DNA of 64,000 bases from Planctomycetota bacterium (lineage in GTDB: Bacteria; Planctomycetota; UBA8742; UBA2392). A program made the translations under genes and the position numbers. Shown here in pieces: positions 17,485-26,428 of this stretch. A model generated the notes under the pieces. It saw only the letters and a list, made by a program, of their open reading frames with translations. It ran no database searches and was not told where the DNA came from. The stretch covers positions 62,001 through 126,000 of the forward strand of contig JAIOJA010000042.1 of the NCBI GenBank assembly GCA_019912315.1, in the 5' to 3' direction. Within the stretch, counting starts at the first letter, position 1, and the number at the start of each line of letters is the position of its first letter.

Positions 17485-19596
17485 ATGGTCCATATACCCA
17501 ACGATGACGACAAGCAGACCGGGCAGCACAGGCAGGCGCCGGATCGCGCACCTACCGGCCCGGCAAAGCGTCCCGCACAACGACCACCATCCGGTCAACA
17601 GCAGCGCGTACCAACGGATCAGCAGCAGCGCGTACCGACAGATCAACAGCGGCGTGTCCCAACGGGTCAACAGCAGCGCGTGCCGACAGGCCAGCAGCAG
17701 CGCCCGCCTGAAAAGAAAACCGGGCCGGTGGCTGGTCCTCGCCCCAAACAGCGTTCTACGCAAATGCTTTCCCTTGAGCCGCCCAAGCGCAAGCGCGGGC
17801 CATCACTGGGGCAGATGAATACGCGGCTTGACGGTATGGGTGGTCCGACGACACGCTCGCAGCGTAACCGCCAGTTGTTCGGCGGCATCGGGCGTGAGAA
17901 GACAGGCCAGACCGACGTCATGAATCCGCAGCAAGGCGGCGACAGCGCCGCGGGCAATCGCCCCACGTTGCGCAAGCCCGGCAAGGGCAACACGGGACCG
18001 GTTGATCTTGGCGCCAGCGCCGCGGAAGTTGACGGCATGATTGTGCGGCGCAAGGGCACTCGTCGAATTCCCAAACAGGGTGGCGGCATCGAAGGCGAAG
18101 CGGCGCCGCTCGACAGTATGGGGTCCGGACGGCGTCCCGCGGTTGATCCAGGACCGCAGGCGCGCGACATTCCGCCTGTAGTGAATATTCCGGTCCCGCG
18201 GCAGCCGGTGCGGCGTCCAGATTCACCCACGCCGCCCGCATCACGGGGAAACACACTTGCGGGCGTAAGCGCAGAAGACCTGCTTGGCGAAGAGGGTCGA
18301 GCGGTGCTTGAGAAAATGCGCCAGCGCGAAGCCCAAACGCGCCAACAACCCCAGCAGGCACCGCCGCCCCGCCCTCAGTACGCACCGCCCGGGCAGCCGA
18401 TCGCGCCGCGCGCCCAGGATTCCAGTCGCATGGCTTTCCAGTCCGCAGAGTACGCGGCCGGCGAAACTCTTGAGGAAGTGCGCTCGGACGACGAGTTGCG
18501 CCCGCAGGACAGCTTCCTTTCCGGCCCGACACGGCAGATTCAACGAAACGTCGTTCAAACACCGATGCCGGTTGATGAAGTCTATGAGGCGGACCCGCCG
18601 CCGGACGATCTTGGCTACGAGCGTGCCGTTGATTTTGGTGATGCACGGCAGACCGAAAATGACGAGGAGCCGGTTGCGCGGGAATCCGCCGCCCACGACG
18701 AAATGGAGCAGCGGGCCGGCTACCTGCTGTGGTTGCAGGGCGTAATCACGCGTGAAGAAGTCGAAGACTCGCTGATGGACGAAGAGATCGACGACGCCAT
18801 GCGGGACCTGCTGGCGGAAACTTCCTTCACGGACCAGATCACCTTGTATCGCTTCCTTGCTCGGCACGAAAGTCTGGCACCCGTTGATCTGGAACAGGTA
18901 CGACCGACCGAACGGGCTCTTGCGACGCTGCGCCCCGCCATCGCGCGGGCGTATCGGGTGATTCCCATTGAAAAAATAGGCGAGTTGCTGCTGGTTGCGG
19001 CGGCGTTCCCGTTCGATCCGAAGCGCCTGCTGGAACTGCGCCGTCTGACTGCCAGCAAGGTCAAGCTTTACGTGGTCACGGAAGAAGAGGTCGATCTGGC
19101 CTTGATGAAATACTATCCGGGCGGGGCAAGCAGTGCGGCGACTCTGCGGTCGCCCAAACCGCCGGGTATCGGAGACGCCGATCACGAGGTGGACGAGCCG
19201 GCCAACGCCGCGGACGAAAGCAGCATCACGGGCGAGGGCGAGGCTCTTGAGTACAACTACGATCCGACCCTCAGCGGTGAGGATTCGGGCTTGTACGCAC
19301 CGATGGATGATCCGGATGACAGCAGATATCCGTCGGGCGACGTCGGGATCTCTGAAATCGAAGACGCGGGTGATACAGTCCAGGATGATGTTGATGATGT
19401 CGAAGGCGGCAACGACTACTCGGATCTTGACGAGTCAACTCTTGACCAGAACCCGGGTGACGAATCGCCGGAAGACGGGACGGATGGTTCGTTTTCGTCC
19501 GCACCCACAGACCCAGAGGGTGAGCGCCCCGATGAATTGCGCGCCGCGGGCGGTGACATAGACACCGGCCCCGAGGAACTGGATCCGTTCGCTTGA
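17485..19596 (+). CDS. GspE/PilB N-terminal (MshEN-like) domain protein with repeat-rich N-terminus, no ATPase
   Basis: 703 residues. The N-terminal 400 are disordered and start with five tandem GQQQRVPT units (residues 37-76). Around residues 410-545 a GspE_N-type domain is visible (GYLLWLQGVITREEVEDSLM, EKIGELLLVAAAFPFDPKRL, VVTEEEVDLALMKYYPG). That domain usually precedes the ATPase of type II secretion and type IV pilus motors, or binds cyclic di-GMP. Here no Walker motifs follow, only an acidic tail rich in Asp, Ser and Gly. It may be a regulatory or adaptor protein. The start codon has no clear ribosome-binding site. Confidence 0.75.
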   Translation: MVHIPNDDDKQTGQHRQAPDRAPTGPAKRPAQRPPSGQQQRVPTDQQQRVPTDQQRRVPTGQQQRVPTGQQQRPPEKKTGPVAGPRPKQRSTQMLSLEPPKRKRGPSLGQMNTRLDGMGGPTTRSQRNRQLFGGIGREKTGQTDVMNPQQGGDSAAGNRPTLRKPGKGNTGPVDLGASAAEVDGMIVRRKGTRRIPKQGGGIEGEAAPLDSMGSGRRPAVDPGPQARDIPPVVNIPVPRQPVRRPDSPTPPASRGNTLAGVSAEDLLGEEGRAVLEKMRQREAQTRQQPQQAPPPRPQYAPPGQPIAPRAQDSSRMAFQSAEYAAGETLEEVRSDDELRPQDSFLSGPTRQIQRNVVQTPMPVDEVYEADPPPDDLGYERAVDFGDARQTENDEEPVARESAAHDEMEQRAGYLLWLQGVITREEVEDSLMDEEIDDAMRDLLAETSFTDQITLYRFLARHESLAPVDLEQVRPTERALATLRPAIARAYRVIPIEKIGELLLVAAAFPFDPKRLLELRRLTASKVKLYVVTEEEVDLALMKYYPGGASSAATLRSPKPPGIGDADHEVDEPANAADESSITGEGEALEYNYDPTLSGEDSGLYAPMDDPDDSRYPSGDVGISEIEDAGDTVQDDVDDVEGGNDYSDLDESTLDQNPGDESPEDGTDGSFSSAPTDPEGERPDELRAAGGDIDTGPEELDPFA
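17593..17712 (+). repeat. 24-bp tandem coding repeat, five units
   Basis: Five units starting at 17593, 17617, 17641, 17665 and 17689, each close to GGTCAACAGCAGCGCGTACC plus four bases. They code for the octapeptide GQQQRVPT (variants have D for G and R for Q). The period is exactly 24 bases with no spacers, so this is a protein repeat and not a CRISPR array. Copy number is likely to vary between strains. Confidence 0.9.
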
Positions 19597-19674
19597 TCCG
19601 CAGGGGCTCGCTGAAACCGGCTTGTTCCGTAAGCTAATCATGTAACGGGGCGACACGCCGCACCGCCGGAAGAG

Positions 19675-21189
19675 ATGTTGATGGCGCCAGATGAAAGCAA
19701 CGAGTTTTTTGGGCACCTTGATCAGCCGGCGCGCGCGGACCAGCGTCGCCGCCCCTCAAGTTCCAATCAGTCGCGACCGGATGACTTTGCCAGCGTGCCG
19801 GACCCCTTTGCCGTGGATGAAGCGCAGCAGGCGGGCCCGGATGATTCGCCGCGCGGTCCTATCTCTTTGACAGAGCGCGGACGTGCGCGTCAGCGCGCCC
19901 CCAAGGGGCCCGGGCTGAGCCCCGGCATTCCCAATGTGCGCGACCCGCATCGTCCACAGACCCAGGAGATACCGCGCAGCGGCGTTGTGTTGACGCCCAA
20001 GGGCGTCAAGCGCGTTGATGACGAGCCGCCCCCCGCGCCGCCTACGCCGCCGCCCCAATCCGCCGTTCGCCGCGTGTCGTCAACACCCGAATCCGAGCCC
20101 GATTTCCATGAGCAGAGTCGTCAGGCGAACGACGCCGACGACGTAAGCTGGGAGGAATACGCAGCAGAGGGCTTCCCGGCCATGGCCGCTGAGGACTTTG
20201 GCGTAAAGACCAAGAAGACCGACAGCGGGCGGGTCGTGCCCGTGGCTGTGCGCTCAGACCTGACTGAAGAAGCCATGAAGGGGAAGTCGGTCAAGAACAA
20301 GGGCGGCGGTCGAAAACCGCGTCCTGTGGCGCAACCAGCCGGCCCGAAGAGTTTCTGGGGCAAGGTGGGCGACAGTCTGCGTCTTACCAAGCCCGTGCTG
20401 GACGAAGAAGACGAGACCACTGACGAGACCGCACGTCAGAGCAGGAAGGGCGGGTTCGCGCGCTCCGGCAGTCTACAGCCCAAGAAGGGGCAGAAGGCGA
20501 AAAAGACGCCCCTGGGTGTGGCCTGGGGCGTGATCGTTGAAGTCGCGAAGATCCTCATGCTGGTGCTGTTGCTGCGCGCTTACGTTGTGCAGGTAAGTCA
20601 GGTCACTGGCCCAAGCATGGACGGCACACTTCACGAAGGCGACCGCTTGATCGTGGACCGGGTGACGCCGGCGCTGGCCAACAACACGGACAAATGGTGG
20701 GTGGGGTGGCTGCCCGAATTTGTCACGCCCGAGTTCAAGCGTGGTGATCTGGTCGTGGTTCGCAGCCCGGAAGATCCGGGGCTGGAGTTGGTCAAGCGCC
20801 TGATTGCTCTGCCCGGCGACGCCATCAAGTTCGAAGATGGACGCCTTTACGTCCAACCGGCAGGGGCGACAGAATTTGAAGAGGTTGATGAAAGCTACCT
20901 TAACGCCGAAGACCTGAAGCGCGCGGACGGCACGTTCCGGTCCTATGCTGACGGCGATCTGGGGGGCTACATTGACGAAGGCGATGGGCTGGTGGTTCCG
21001 GCCGATCGCATCTTCGTGATGGGCGACAACCGCACGCACAGCAATGACAGCCGTCGCTGGCTCGAAATCGACGTTCACCGCACCGAGCCGCCGGGCATTG
21101 ATCGCCTGTGGCTGCACCGCAGCAGCATCGAGGGGCGCGTCGTGTTTCGCATCTGGCCAATGGATCGTGTCTGGCCACCAGTGAAGTAA
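19675..21189 (+). CDS. lepB: Signal peptidase I with a long disordered N-terminal extension
   Basis: Cleaves signal peptides at the outer face of the inner membrane. The catalytic half starts after one membrane helix (VIVEVAKILMLVLLLRAYVV). It has the S26 dyad S314 (GPSMDGTLHEGD) and K374 (VKRLIALPGD) and the later box VMGDNRTHSNDSRRW. About 275 residues of charged, Pro- and Asp-rich sequence precede the helix and would lie in the cytoplasm; such an extension is unusual. ATG 19675 and ATG 19681 are both possible, with GGAAGAG in front. The gene converges on ftcD with one base between the stops. Confidence 0.92.
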   Translation: MLMAPDESNEFFGHLDQPARADQRRRPSSSNQSRPDDFASVPDPFAVDEAQQAGPDDSPRGPISLTERGRARQRAPKGPGLSPGIPNVRDPHRPQTQEIPRSGVVLTPKGVKRVDDEPPPAPPTPPPQSAVRRVSSTPESEPDFHEQSRQANDADDVSWEEYAAEGFPAMAAEDFGVKTKKTDSGRVVPVAVRSDLTEEAMKGKSVKNKGGGRKPRPVAQPAGPKSFWGKVGDSLRLTKPVLDEEDETTDETARQSRKGGFARSGSLQPKKGQKAKKTPLGVAWGVIVEVAKILMLVLLLRAYVVQVSQVTGPSMDGTLHEGDRLIVDRVTPALANNTDKWWVGWLPEFVTPEFKRGDLVVVRSPEDPGLELVKRLIALPGDAIKFEDGRLYVQPAGATEFEEVDESYLNAEDLKRADGTFRSYADGDLGGYIDEGDGLVVPADRIFVMGDNRTHSNDSRRWLEIDVHRTEPPGIDRLWLHRSSIEGRVVFRIWPMDRVWPPVK

Positions 21190-21190
21190 C

Positions 21191-22807
21191 TTATCCTATG
21201 GCCGCGCGCACGACCTTCAGCGTGCCTTCCAGCAATTCCTTCGCCTCTTTCTCGTAGCTGTTCGCTCGTGCCTGGTACTTGCCCCGGAAGTCATCGTCTT
21301 TGATGCCCGGCAGGTTGATGTGCATGTTCAGCACGGCCGCGTTGATGCTGGCGAACAGGGCCAGCGCGCCGCAGCCGCAGTCGCTGATGGCGTGTTTGTT
21401 CCCGACCTTCGCGATCTCGTAAACCTGACGAAACGCCTTGATGCCCAACTCGGCCGTTGCGTCCGGCGTCAGCGTCGCACCCTTCAGGGCCTGCTGCATG
21501 GCCGCCGTGCGTGCCGCCTTCTGTTCGTCTGTGTCCTTGGGCAGCTTCATCGCATCGCCGAAACCGTCGAACGCTTCGGCGTCCTTGCGGAACATGGCAA
21601 GCATTGCTTCACGGCAGGGAGTCAGGTTGCCCATGGCGTCCTTCACCTGTCCCTCAACTTCGGCGTACTTCTTTTTCCCAATCGTGAGGTTGCCGACCAT
21701 TTCACCAAGCGCGATGCCTGTCGTGCCCAGTACGGCCGCGGCGGCACCGCCGCCCGGCGTGGGGGCCGCTGATGCTAGGTCGGCGGCGAATTCGGAGATT
21801 CCCTGAAGGTAGTGAAAGCGTTCCATGTCGTCCTCAAAGTCTTCCAGCTTCAACTCAATGATTTGTTCTTCGGGCGCAAAGTCGCGAAGCTTGAGCGTCT
21901 CGGCGGCGAACTGATTCAGCCATACACGCCCCGAGCCTTCCATTCCCTGCAACTTTTTCAACTCCATGGTCTGGCGCGCGCAAAGCTCCAGCGCCTCCTG
22001 GGGCAGCAGCCCCACGACTTCGCTGTCTTTGATGGCAACTCCGGCGGCTTCAGCGAGTTCGGCGATTCGGTGAAACGCCAGCGCGGGTGAGGTCTTGCGG
22101 TAGTCCACCAGGTTCATGCTGACCTGTACGCAGTTTTCCTCTTTCAGCTCGAAGCCCATGGCCTTGACGCCGGGCATTCCGCCGTCCTTTTCGCGAATGG
22201 CCTTGGCGATGCGCTTGGCGAGCTTCAGGTCGGTGGTGTCCAGGTTGACGTTGTACGCAATCAGAAAAAACCGCGCGCCTACGGCCGTCGCGCCCGCCGT
22301 GGGGTGAATCTTCTCGGGCCCGAAGTCCGGGCTGCGCGAGCTGTTGTTGCCGATTTCCTCGCGCAGTCCCTCGAACTGCCCCTTGCGCACGTTGGCCAGG
22401 TTCTCGCGTTCCTCTGTGCGGGCCGCTTCACCATAGAGGAAAACCGGGATATCGAGTTCCTTGCCGATGCGCTCGCCAAGGGTCTCCGCCAGCTTGACAC
22501 AGTCATCCGTGGTGACTTCGCTGATGGGAATGAACGGAATCACGTCCGTTGCGCCCATGCGCGGGTGTTCTCCCTGGTGCTTGTTCAGGTCAATCAGTTG
22601 CGCGGCCAGTTTGCACGCCTGAAATGCGGCCTCGGATACAGCCTGCGGTTCCCCCGCGATGGTGAATACGCTGCGGTTGTGGTCGTGATCCGCTTCGTAT
22701 CCCAGCAGGCGCGCGCCTTCGACGGCACGGACAGCTTCAGCCAGTTTTTCGATGACGTCCGCGTGGCGGCCTTCACTGAAGTTGGGCACACATTCGACGA
22801 TTGGCAT
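21191..22807 (-). CDS. ftcD: Bifunctional glutamate formimidoyltransferase / formimidoyltetrahydrofolate cyclodeaminase
   Basis: A 538-residue fusion. The first 330 residues are the formiminotransferase (MPIVECVPNFSEGR, DHDHNRSVFTIAG, EHPRMGATDVIPF) that moves the formimino group from formiminoglutamate to tetrahydrofolate. The last 190 are the cyclodeaminase (FAADLASAAPTPGGGAAAAV) that releases ammonia and gives 5,10-methenyl-THF. The substrate comes from histidine breakdown by the HutHUI route, but no hut gene is nearby. AGGAGA lies in front of ATG 22807. The fused form is usual in animals and in some bacteria. Confidence 0.95.
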   Translation of the reverse strand: MPIVECVPNFSEGRHADVIEKLAEAVRAVEGARLLGYEADHDHNRSVFTIAGEPQAVSEAAFQACKLAAQLIDLNKHQGEHPRMGATDVIPFIPISEVTTDDCVKLAETLGERIGKELDIPVFLYGEAARTEERENLANVRKGQFEGLREEIGNNSSRSPDFGPEKIHPTAGATAVGARFFLIAYNVNLDTTDLKLAKRIAKAIREKDGGMPGVKAMGFELKEENCVQVSMNLVDYRKTSPALAFHRIAELAEAAGVAIKDSEVVGLLPQEALELCARQTMELKKLQGMEGSGRVWLNQFAAETLKLRDFAPEEQIIELKLEDFEDDMERFHYLQGISEFAADLASAAPTPGGGAAAAVLGTTGIALGEMVGNLTIGKKKYAEVEGQVKDAMGNLTPCREAMLAMFRKDAEAFDGFGDAMKLPKDTDEQKAARTAAMQQALKGATLTPDATAELGIKAFRQVYEIAKVGNKHAISDCGCGALALFASINAAVLNMHINLPGIKDDDFRGKYQARANSYEKEAKELLEGTLKVVRAAIG

Positions 22808-22928
22808 CGCGATCTCCTGTGGACAATGCAGGCGGGAGTATGGTCATGGGCCTTGGTGCTGGCAACCACAGCGTGACTGGCGAAGTTACTGACATTGGCT
22901 AGAATGTCGTTTTCGCCGGGAGTTTCGC

Positions 22929-24602
22929 GTGGTACCGGATGTCTGGAAGAGGTTCCTTCGTGATCAGCGGTTTCAGCGCGACCAGTTGAAACTGACGCGC
23001 AAGCTGCGCTCGTTGCGGCACTTGGGATCCACCAAGGTTCAGATCGGCAGCCACGAATTCCTCAATTTCAGCAGCAACGACTACCTTGGGCTCACCGGCG
23101 ACCTGCGAATCGCCGAGGCTGCCGCTAGCGCGGCCGGCAGGTTCGGGTGGGGGACCGCGGCGTCACGACTGGTGACAGGCAGTTCCACCCAACACACCAA
23201 GCTCGAGGGCGAGATCGCGGCCTTCCGCGATACCGAGGCGGCGCTGCTTTTCGGCTCAGGCTATCAGGCCAATCTGGGTGTGTTGACAGCGCTGGCCGGC
23301 CCGGAAGACACCATCCTCAGCGACGCCAACAACCACGCCAGCATTGTAGCCGGCTGCAAACTCTCGGGCGCACAGACCAAGGTGTTCAAGCACTGCGATT
23401 ACGATGACCTAGAGCGCAAGCTCAACGGCGTCAAGTCGGGCAAGATCATTGTGGTTACGGATTCCATCTTCAGCATCGAAGGCGACGCCGCGGACCTGCC
23501 GCGCATGGTGAAACTGTGCGAGCGCTTCAACGCGCTGCTGATTGTTGATGACGCGCACGCCAACGCCTGCCTTGGCAAAAAGGGGCGTGGCGTGCCCGAA
23601 CTGCAGAACTGTATGACGGGCGTGCCTGTTGTGATCGCGAATTTTTCGAAGGCACTGGGCAGCTACGGCGGTTTTGTCGCCTGTGACGAAGAACTGCGCG
23701 AGTTTCTGGTTAACCACTCGCGTCCGTTTATCTACACCACGGCGATCCCGGTCGCGCTGGCGGCCGCGAACCTTGAGGCTTTGCGCATCGTGCGGCGCGA
23801 AGGCGACGCGTTGCGTTTGAAGCTGTCGTCGAATACTTCCCTGCTGCGTGGCCGTCTCGCAGCGGCGGGCTTTCAGCTTACCGGCAAGCACCAGATCATC
23901 GGCATTCATGTCGGCTCGCCGGAGCAGGCCACCCACATGGCCAACGACATCGAGTTTCACGGCATTCTCGTGCATCCCATGCGCTGGCCCACCGTGGCCG
24001 AGGGGCGCGACTGCCTGCGTGTCTCTGTCACGGCCGCGCACACGGACGAGGATATCGGACGCGTGGTGGATGCGATCAAGAAGTCCCGTGACGGGCTGAC
24101 CAGAAAGAAGACGGACGGTCTCACACGCCGCCAGAACAAACGCCCAACCCACCAGCAGCTTGACACCTCGGAAATGCCGTTGGTAGACGGCTTCGATGAT
24201 TTCGACGACCATCCGGATGACGGGTTCATGTCCGCCCATGACAGCTCACGCTTGCCGCCGCCTGACCAAGTCGACGAAATCGCGTCACAGTCCGCGTCAG
24301 CCAGCGACACGATGATCGTAAACCCGGAACCCGTTGGCGGGAACGACTCCCCGACCAGGCCGGTCGACAAGGCTGGCATCGAAGAAGAGCAAGAAGAAGA
24401 ACAAGAGGAAGCGCACGAGCAGGAATCGCCTGAAACGGACGACGAACCTGAAAGTGGGTTTCCCGATGTAGCGGGCTCCGAGCCCGGCGAAACACTCGCC
24501 CCGGAGACCGCCGCCGAGCTTCAGGACCCGGTGATCGCGGATATTGAGGGTGGCACGAAAAAGCGCGGGCGCAAATCGACCGCGCGCAAAAAGGGCGATT
24601 AG
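22929..24602 (+). CDS. BioF/KBL-type alpha-oxoamine synthase with acidic C-terminal tail
   Basis: 557 residues. The first 390 are a PLP enzyme of the alpha-oxoamine synthase group (FLNFSSNDYLGLTGD, DDAHANACLGKKGRGV, PLP lysine K241 in NFSKALGSYGGF, RPFIYTTAIPVA). This group includes 8-amino-7-oxononanoate synthase and 2-amino-3-ketobutyrate CoA ligase, and the sequence alone does not say which. The last 165 residues are disordered, acidic and Glu-rich (EEEQEEEQEEAHEQE), ending in a basic KKRGRKSTARKKGD. That tail is not part of the family. Start GTG 22929 has GGGAG upstream. Confidence 0.85.
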   Translation: MVPDVWKRFLRDQRFQRDQLKLTRKLRSLRHLGSTKVQIGSHEFLNFSSNDYLGLTGDLRIAEAAASAAGRFGWGTAASRLVTGSSTQHTKLEGEIAAFRDTEAALLFGSGYQANLGVLTALAGPEDTILSDANNHASIVAGCKLSGAQTKVFKHCDYDDLERKLNGVKSGKIIVVTDSIFSIEGDAADLPRMVKLCERFNALLIVDDAHANACLGKKGRGVPELQNCMTGVPVVIANFSKALGSYGGFVACDEELREFLVNHSRPFIYTTAIPVALAAANLEALRIVRREGDALRLKLSSNTSLLRGRLAAAGFQLTGKHQIIGIHVGSPEQATHMANDIEFHGILVHPMRWPTVAEGRDCLRVSVTAAHTDEDIGRVVDAIKKSRDGLTRKKTDGLTRRQNKRPTHQQLDTSEMPLVDGFDDFDDHPDDGFMSAHDSSRLPPPDQVDEIASQSASASDTMIVNPEPVGGNDSPTRPVDKAGIEEEQEEEQEEAHEQESPETDDEPESGFPDVAGSEPGETLAPETAAELQDPVIADIEGGTKKRGRKSTARKKGD

Positions 24603-24695
24603 GGAAGTTTCGGGATCCTTTGAAGTCCCCTCTGTACGTATGATTAAGTGCGCACCCCTTGCGCCACGGGGCCAAACCTTGGACGGGGAGCCATC

Positions 24696-25799
24696 ATGGT
24701 TCGAATCATTCTCTCATCACTGCTGGTTGTCATCGGTCTGATAGTTTCTGTCGCGGGCCAGGAAGCGCCTGACGCTCCTGAAGAAAAGCAATCCTACACG
24801 AGTTACGAAGAACTTTTCGCTGCGTTTGACAAGCAGCGGCAGGTTCTGATGACAAGGTGGGACCGTCTTCAGGAACAACAGGACGTGAAGCCTGAAGATA
24901 TCCGCAAGATCGAGGACGACCTGAAGGCACTTGACCTCAAGTATGCTGACGCGCTGGAAGGCTACATTGGTGGCAACCCCAACGCCAAAGACCTGTTCGG
25001 GGCGCGTTTCGAGCTGGTTGTCGCCCTGTCGCGCATCGATGAAAAGCTCGCACGCGCCGTCGAAGTCGCCGACGAGTTTCTAAAACATCACAAGGACAGT
25101 GAGCCCGCCGGGGACGTGCGATTCCTGAAGGGGCAGACGCTGTTCCGGATGGAAGGGCGCGAAGAGGCCGCTCTCGATGCCCTGGACGACTTTTTGGCCA
25201 AACACCCGGACAGAGCCGACGCCAGGCCAGCGCGCATGATGCGCATTCGGACGCTGTTGTTTCTGGACCGGGTTGCCGATGCCCAGCGCGCGTTGAAGGA
25301 TTTGCTGAAACGTAAAGAAGTGAAGGATGACGACGAGGCCGAGAAGTACCTGCAGACCATGCTGGACGCGCTGGACTGGGTGGGCAAAGAGCTACCCGCG
25401 TTCAAACGCCCGGACCTGAAGGGTGAAATCAGAAGCGCCGACGCCCTGAAGGGAAAGCCGACGCTGCTGTTCGTGTGGGACAGCAACAGCGGCGCGTGCC
25501 TTGGTGAGTTGCCGTTTGTGCAAGATGCTCACAAGAAGTACGCAGAGAACGTCAACTTTCTTTCCATCAGCGTCAACGAGAGCCAGCCGGCCCTTGAACA
25601 GTGGCTTGAGCGCAACCCCGAAGCGATCGGCTTCCCGACCCTGTGGATTGACCGCGACGAGGAAAACTCGGTGCTGCGCAAGCTTGATGTCAGTCTGATT
25701 CCTTTTCTGGTGCTGGTGGACTCAGCGGGCAAGATTTACCGCTATGATGTGCGAAGTGACGACATGTTGCGCTACGTCGCCAAGCTGGCGGGCGAATGA
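24696..25799 (+). CDS. Exported TPR-like protein with a monothiol TlpA-type thioredoxin domain
   Basis: 367 residues. A signal peptide (VRIILSSLLVVIGLIVSVAG) precedes a helical, TPR-like middle (residues 30-245) and a C-terminal thioredoxin-fold domain (KPTLLFVWDSNSGACLGELP, cis-Pro in VSLIPFLVLVDSAGKIYRYD). The active site reads SGAC where CxxC is expected, so only the second Cys remains and disulfide reduction in the normal way is unlikely. ATG 24696 has GGGGAG in front. The stop overlaps the DUF2225 start in ATGA. Confidence 0.8.
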   Translation: MVRIILSSLLVVIGLIVSVAGQEAPDAPEEKQSYTSYEELFAAFDKQRQVLMTRWDRLQEQQDVKPEDIRKIEDDLKALDLKYADALEGYIGGNPNAKDLFGARFELVVALSRIDEKLARAVEVADEFLKHHKDSEPAGDVRFLKGQTLFRMEGREEAALDALDDFLAKHPDRADARPARMMRIRTLLFLDRVADAQRALKDLLKRKEVKDDDEAEKYLQTMLDALDWVGKELPAFKRPDLKGEIRSADALKGKPTLLFVWDSNSGACLGELPFVQDAHKKYAENVNFLSISVNESQPALEQWLERNPEAIGFPTLWIDRDEENSVLRKLDVSLIPFLVLVDSAGKIYRYDVRSDDMLRYVAKLAGE

Positions 25800-26428
25800 C
25801 CGATTTTGAAGCGAAGAAACTGGCCTGTCCCTGCTGCCGCCACGAGTTTGAATCCAGGCTCGTGACCGGTTTTGTCATCGGCGAAAAGGACAGCGACTTC
25901 TGCCCGAAGTATCTTGACGGCAACCCGCTTCCCCAGTTCCTGCATGTCTGCCCGGAGTGCGGGTTTACAGGCTTTGAAGCGGACTACCGCACACTCATCG
26001 ACGAAAAAATTATCAAGCGCGTGAGCACCCTGCTGGCTGGTTTTCACTGGACGAAAAACCAGATCCTCGGCGGCGCCGAGCGCTACCGGCGCGCGGCGCT
26101 GATCGGCATTTATGCAGGCAAGCGCAGCGCGGAAGTCGCCGACCTGTACCTGCAGGCCACCTGGTGCAGCCGCATGGAAGGTGAGGACGACGACGAGCAG
26201 AAGGGCGCGCGCCGCAAAGCAGTCAAGTATTTCGAACTCGCTCTGGCAGCGGAAGAGTTCAGCCCGGACGACATGCCCGTCGTGCATTACCTGCTGGGCG
26301 AGTTGAACCGCCGCCTGGGCAACGACGAGAAGGCTTTAAAACACTTCAGCAAGATGGATGAGCTGGAAAAAGTTGATCCCTGGCTGATCGAGTGGCGCGA
26401 CAAACAACGGGCCCTGATCAAGCAGTAA
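25796..26428 (+). CDS. DUF2225 protein with zinc-binding Cys pairs and TPR-like tail
   Basis: 210 residues, no signal peptide. The N-terminus shows the DUF2225 pattern with LACPCCRHEFESR and, about 45 residues on, HVCPECGFTGFEADY; the two CxxC pairs probably bind one zinc. The C-terminal half is helical with a TPR-like unit (YLLGELNRRLGNDEKALKHF). The function of the family is unknown. It is translationally coupled to the thioredoxin-like gene before it. Its stop abuts the stop of the convergent Lon-domain gene. Confidence 0.85.
   Translation: MTDFEAKKLACPCCRHEFESRLVTGFVIGEKDSDFCPKYLDGNPLPQFLHVCPECGFTGFEADYRTLIDEKIIKRVSTLLAGFHWTKNQILGGAERYRRAALIGIYAGKRSAEVADLYLQATWCSRMEGEDDDEQKGARRKAVKYFELALAAEEFSPDDMPVVHYLLGELNRRLGNDEKALKHFSKMDELEKVDPWLIEWRDKQRALIKQ

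Noticed and set aside
17593-17712. CRISPR-like tandem repeat
   Set aside because: The units are direct, without spacers, in frame inside a coding sequence and give a repeated octapeptide.
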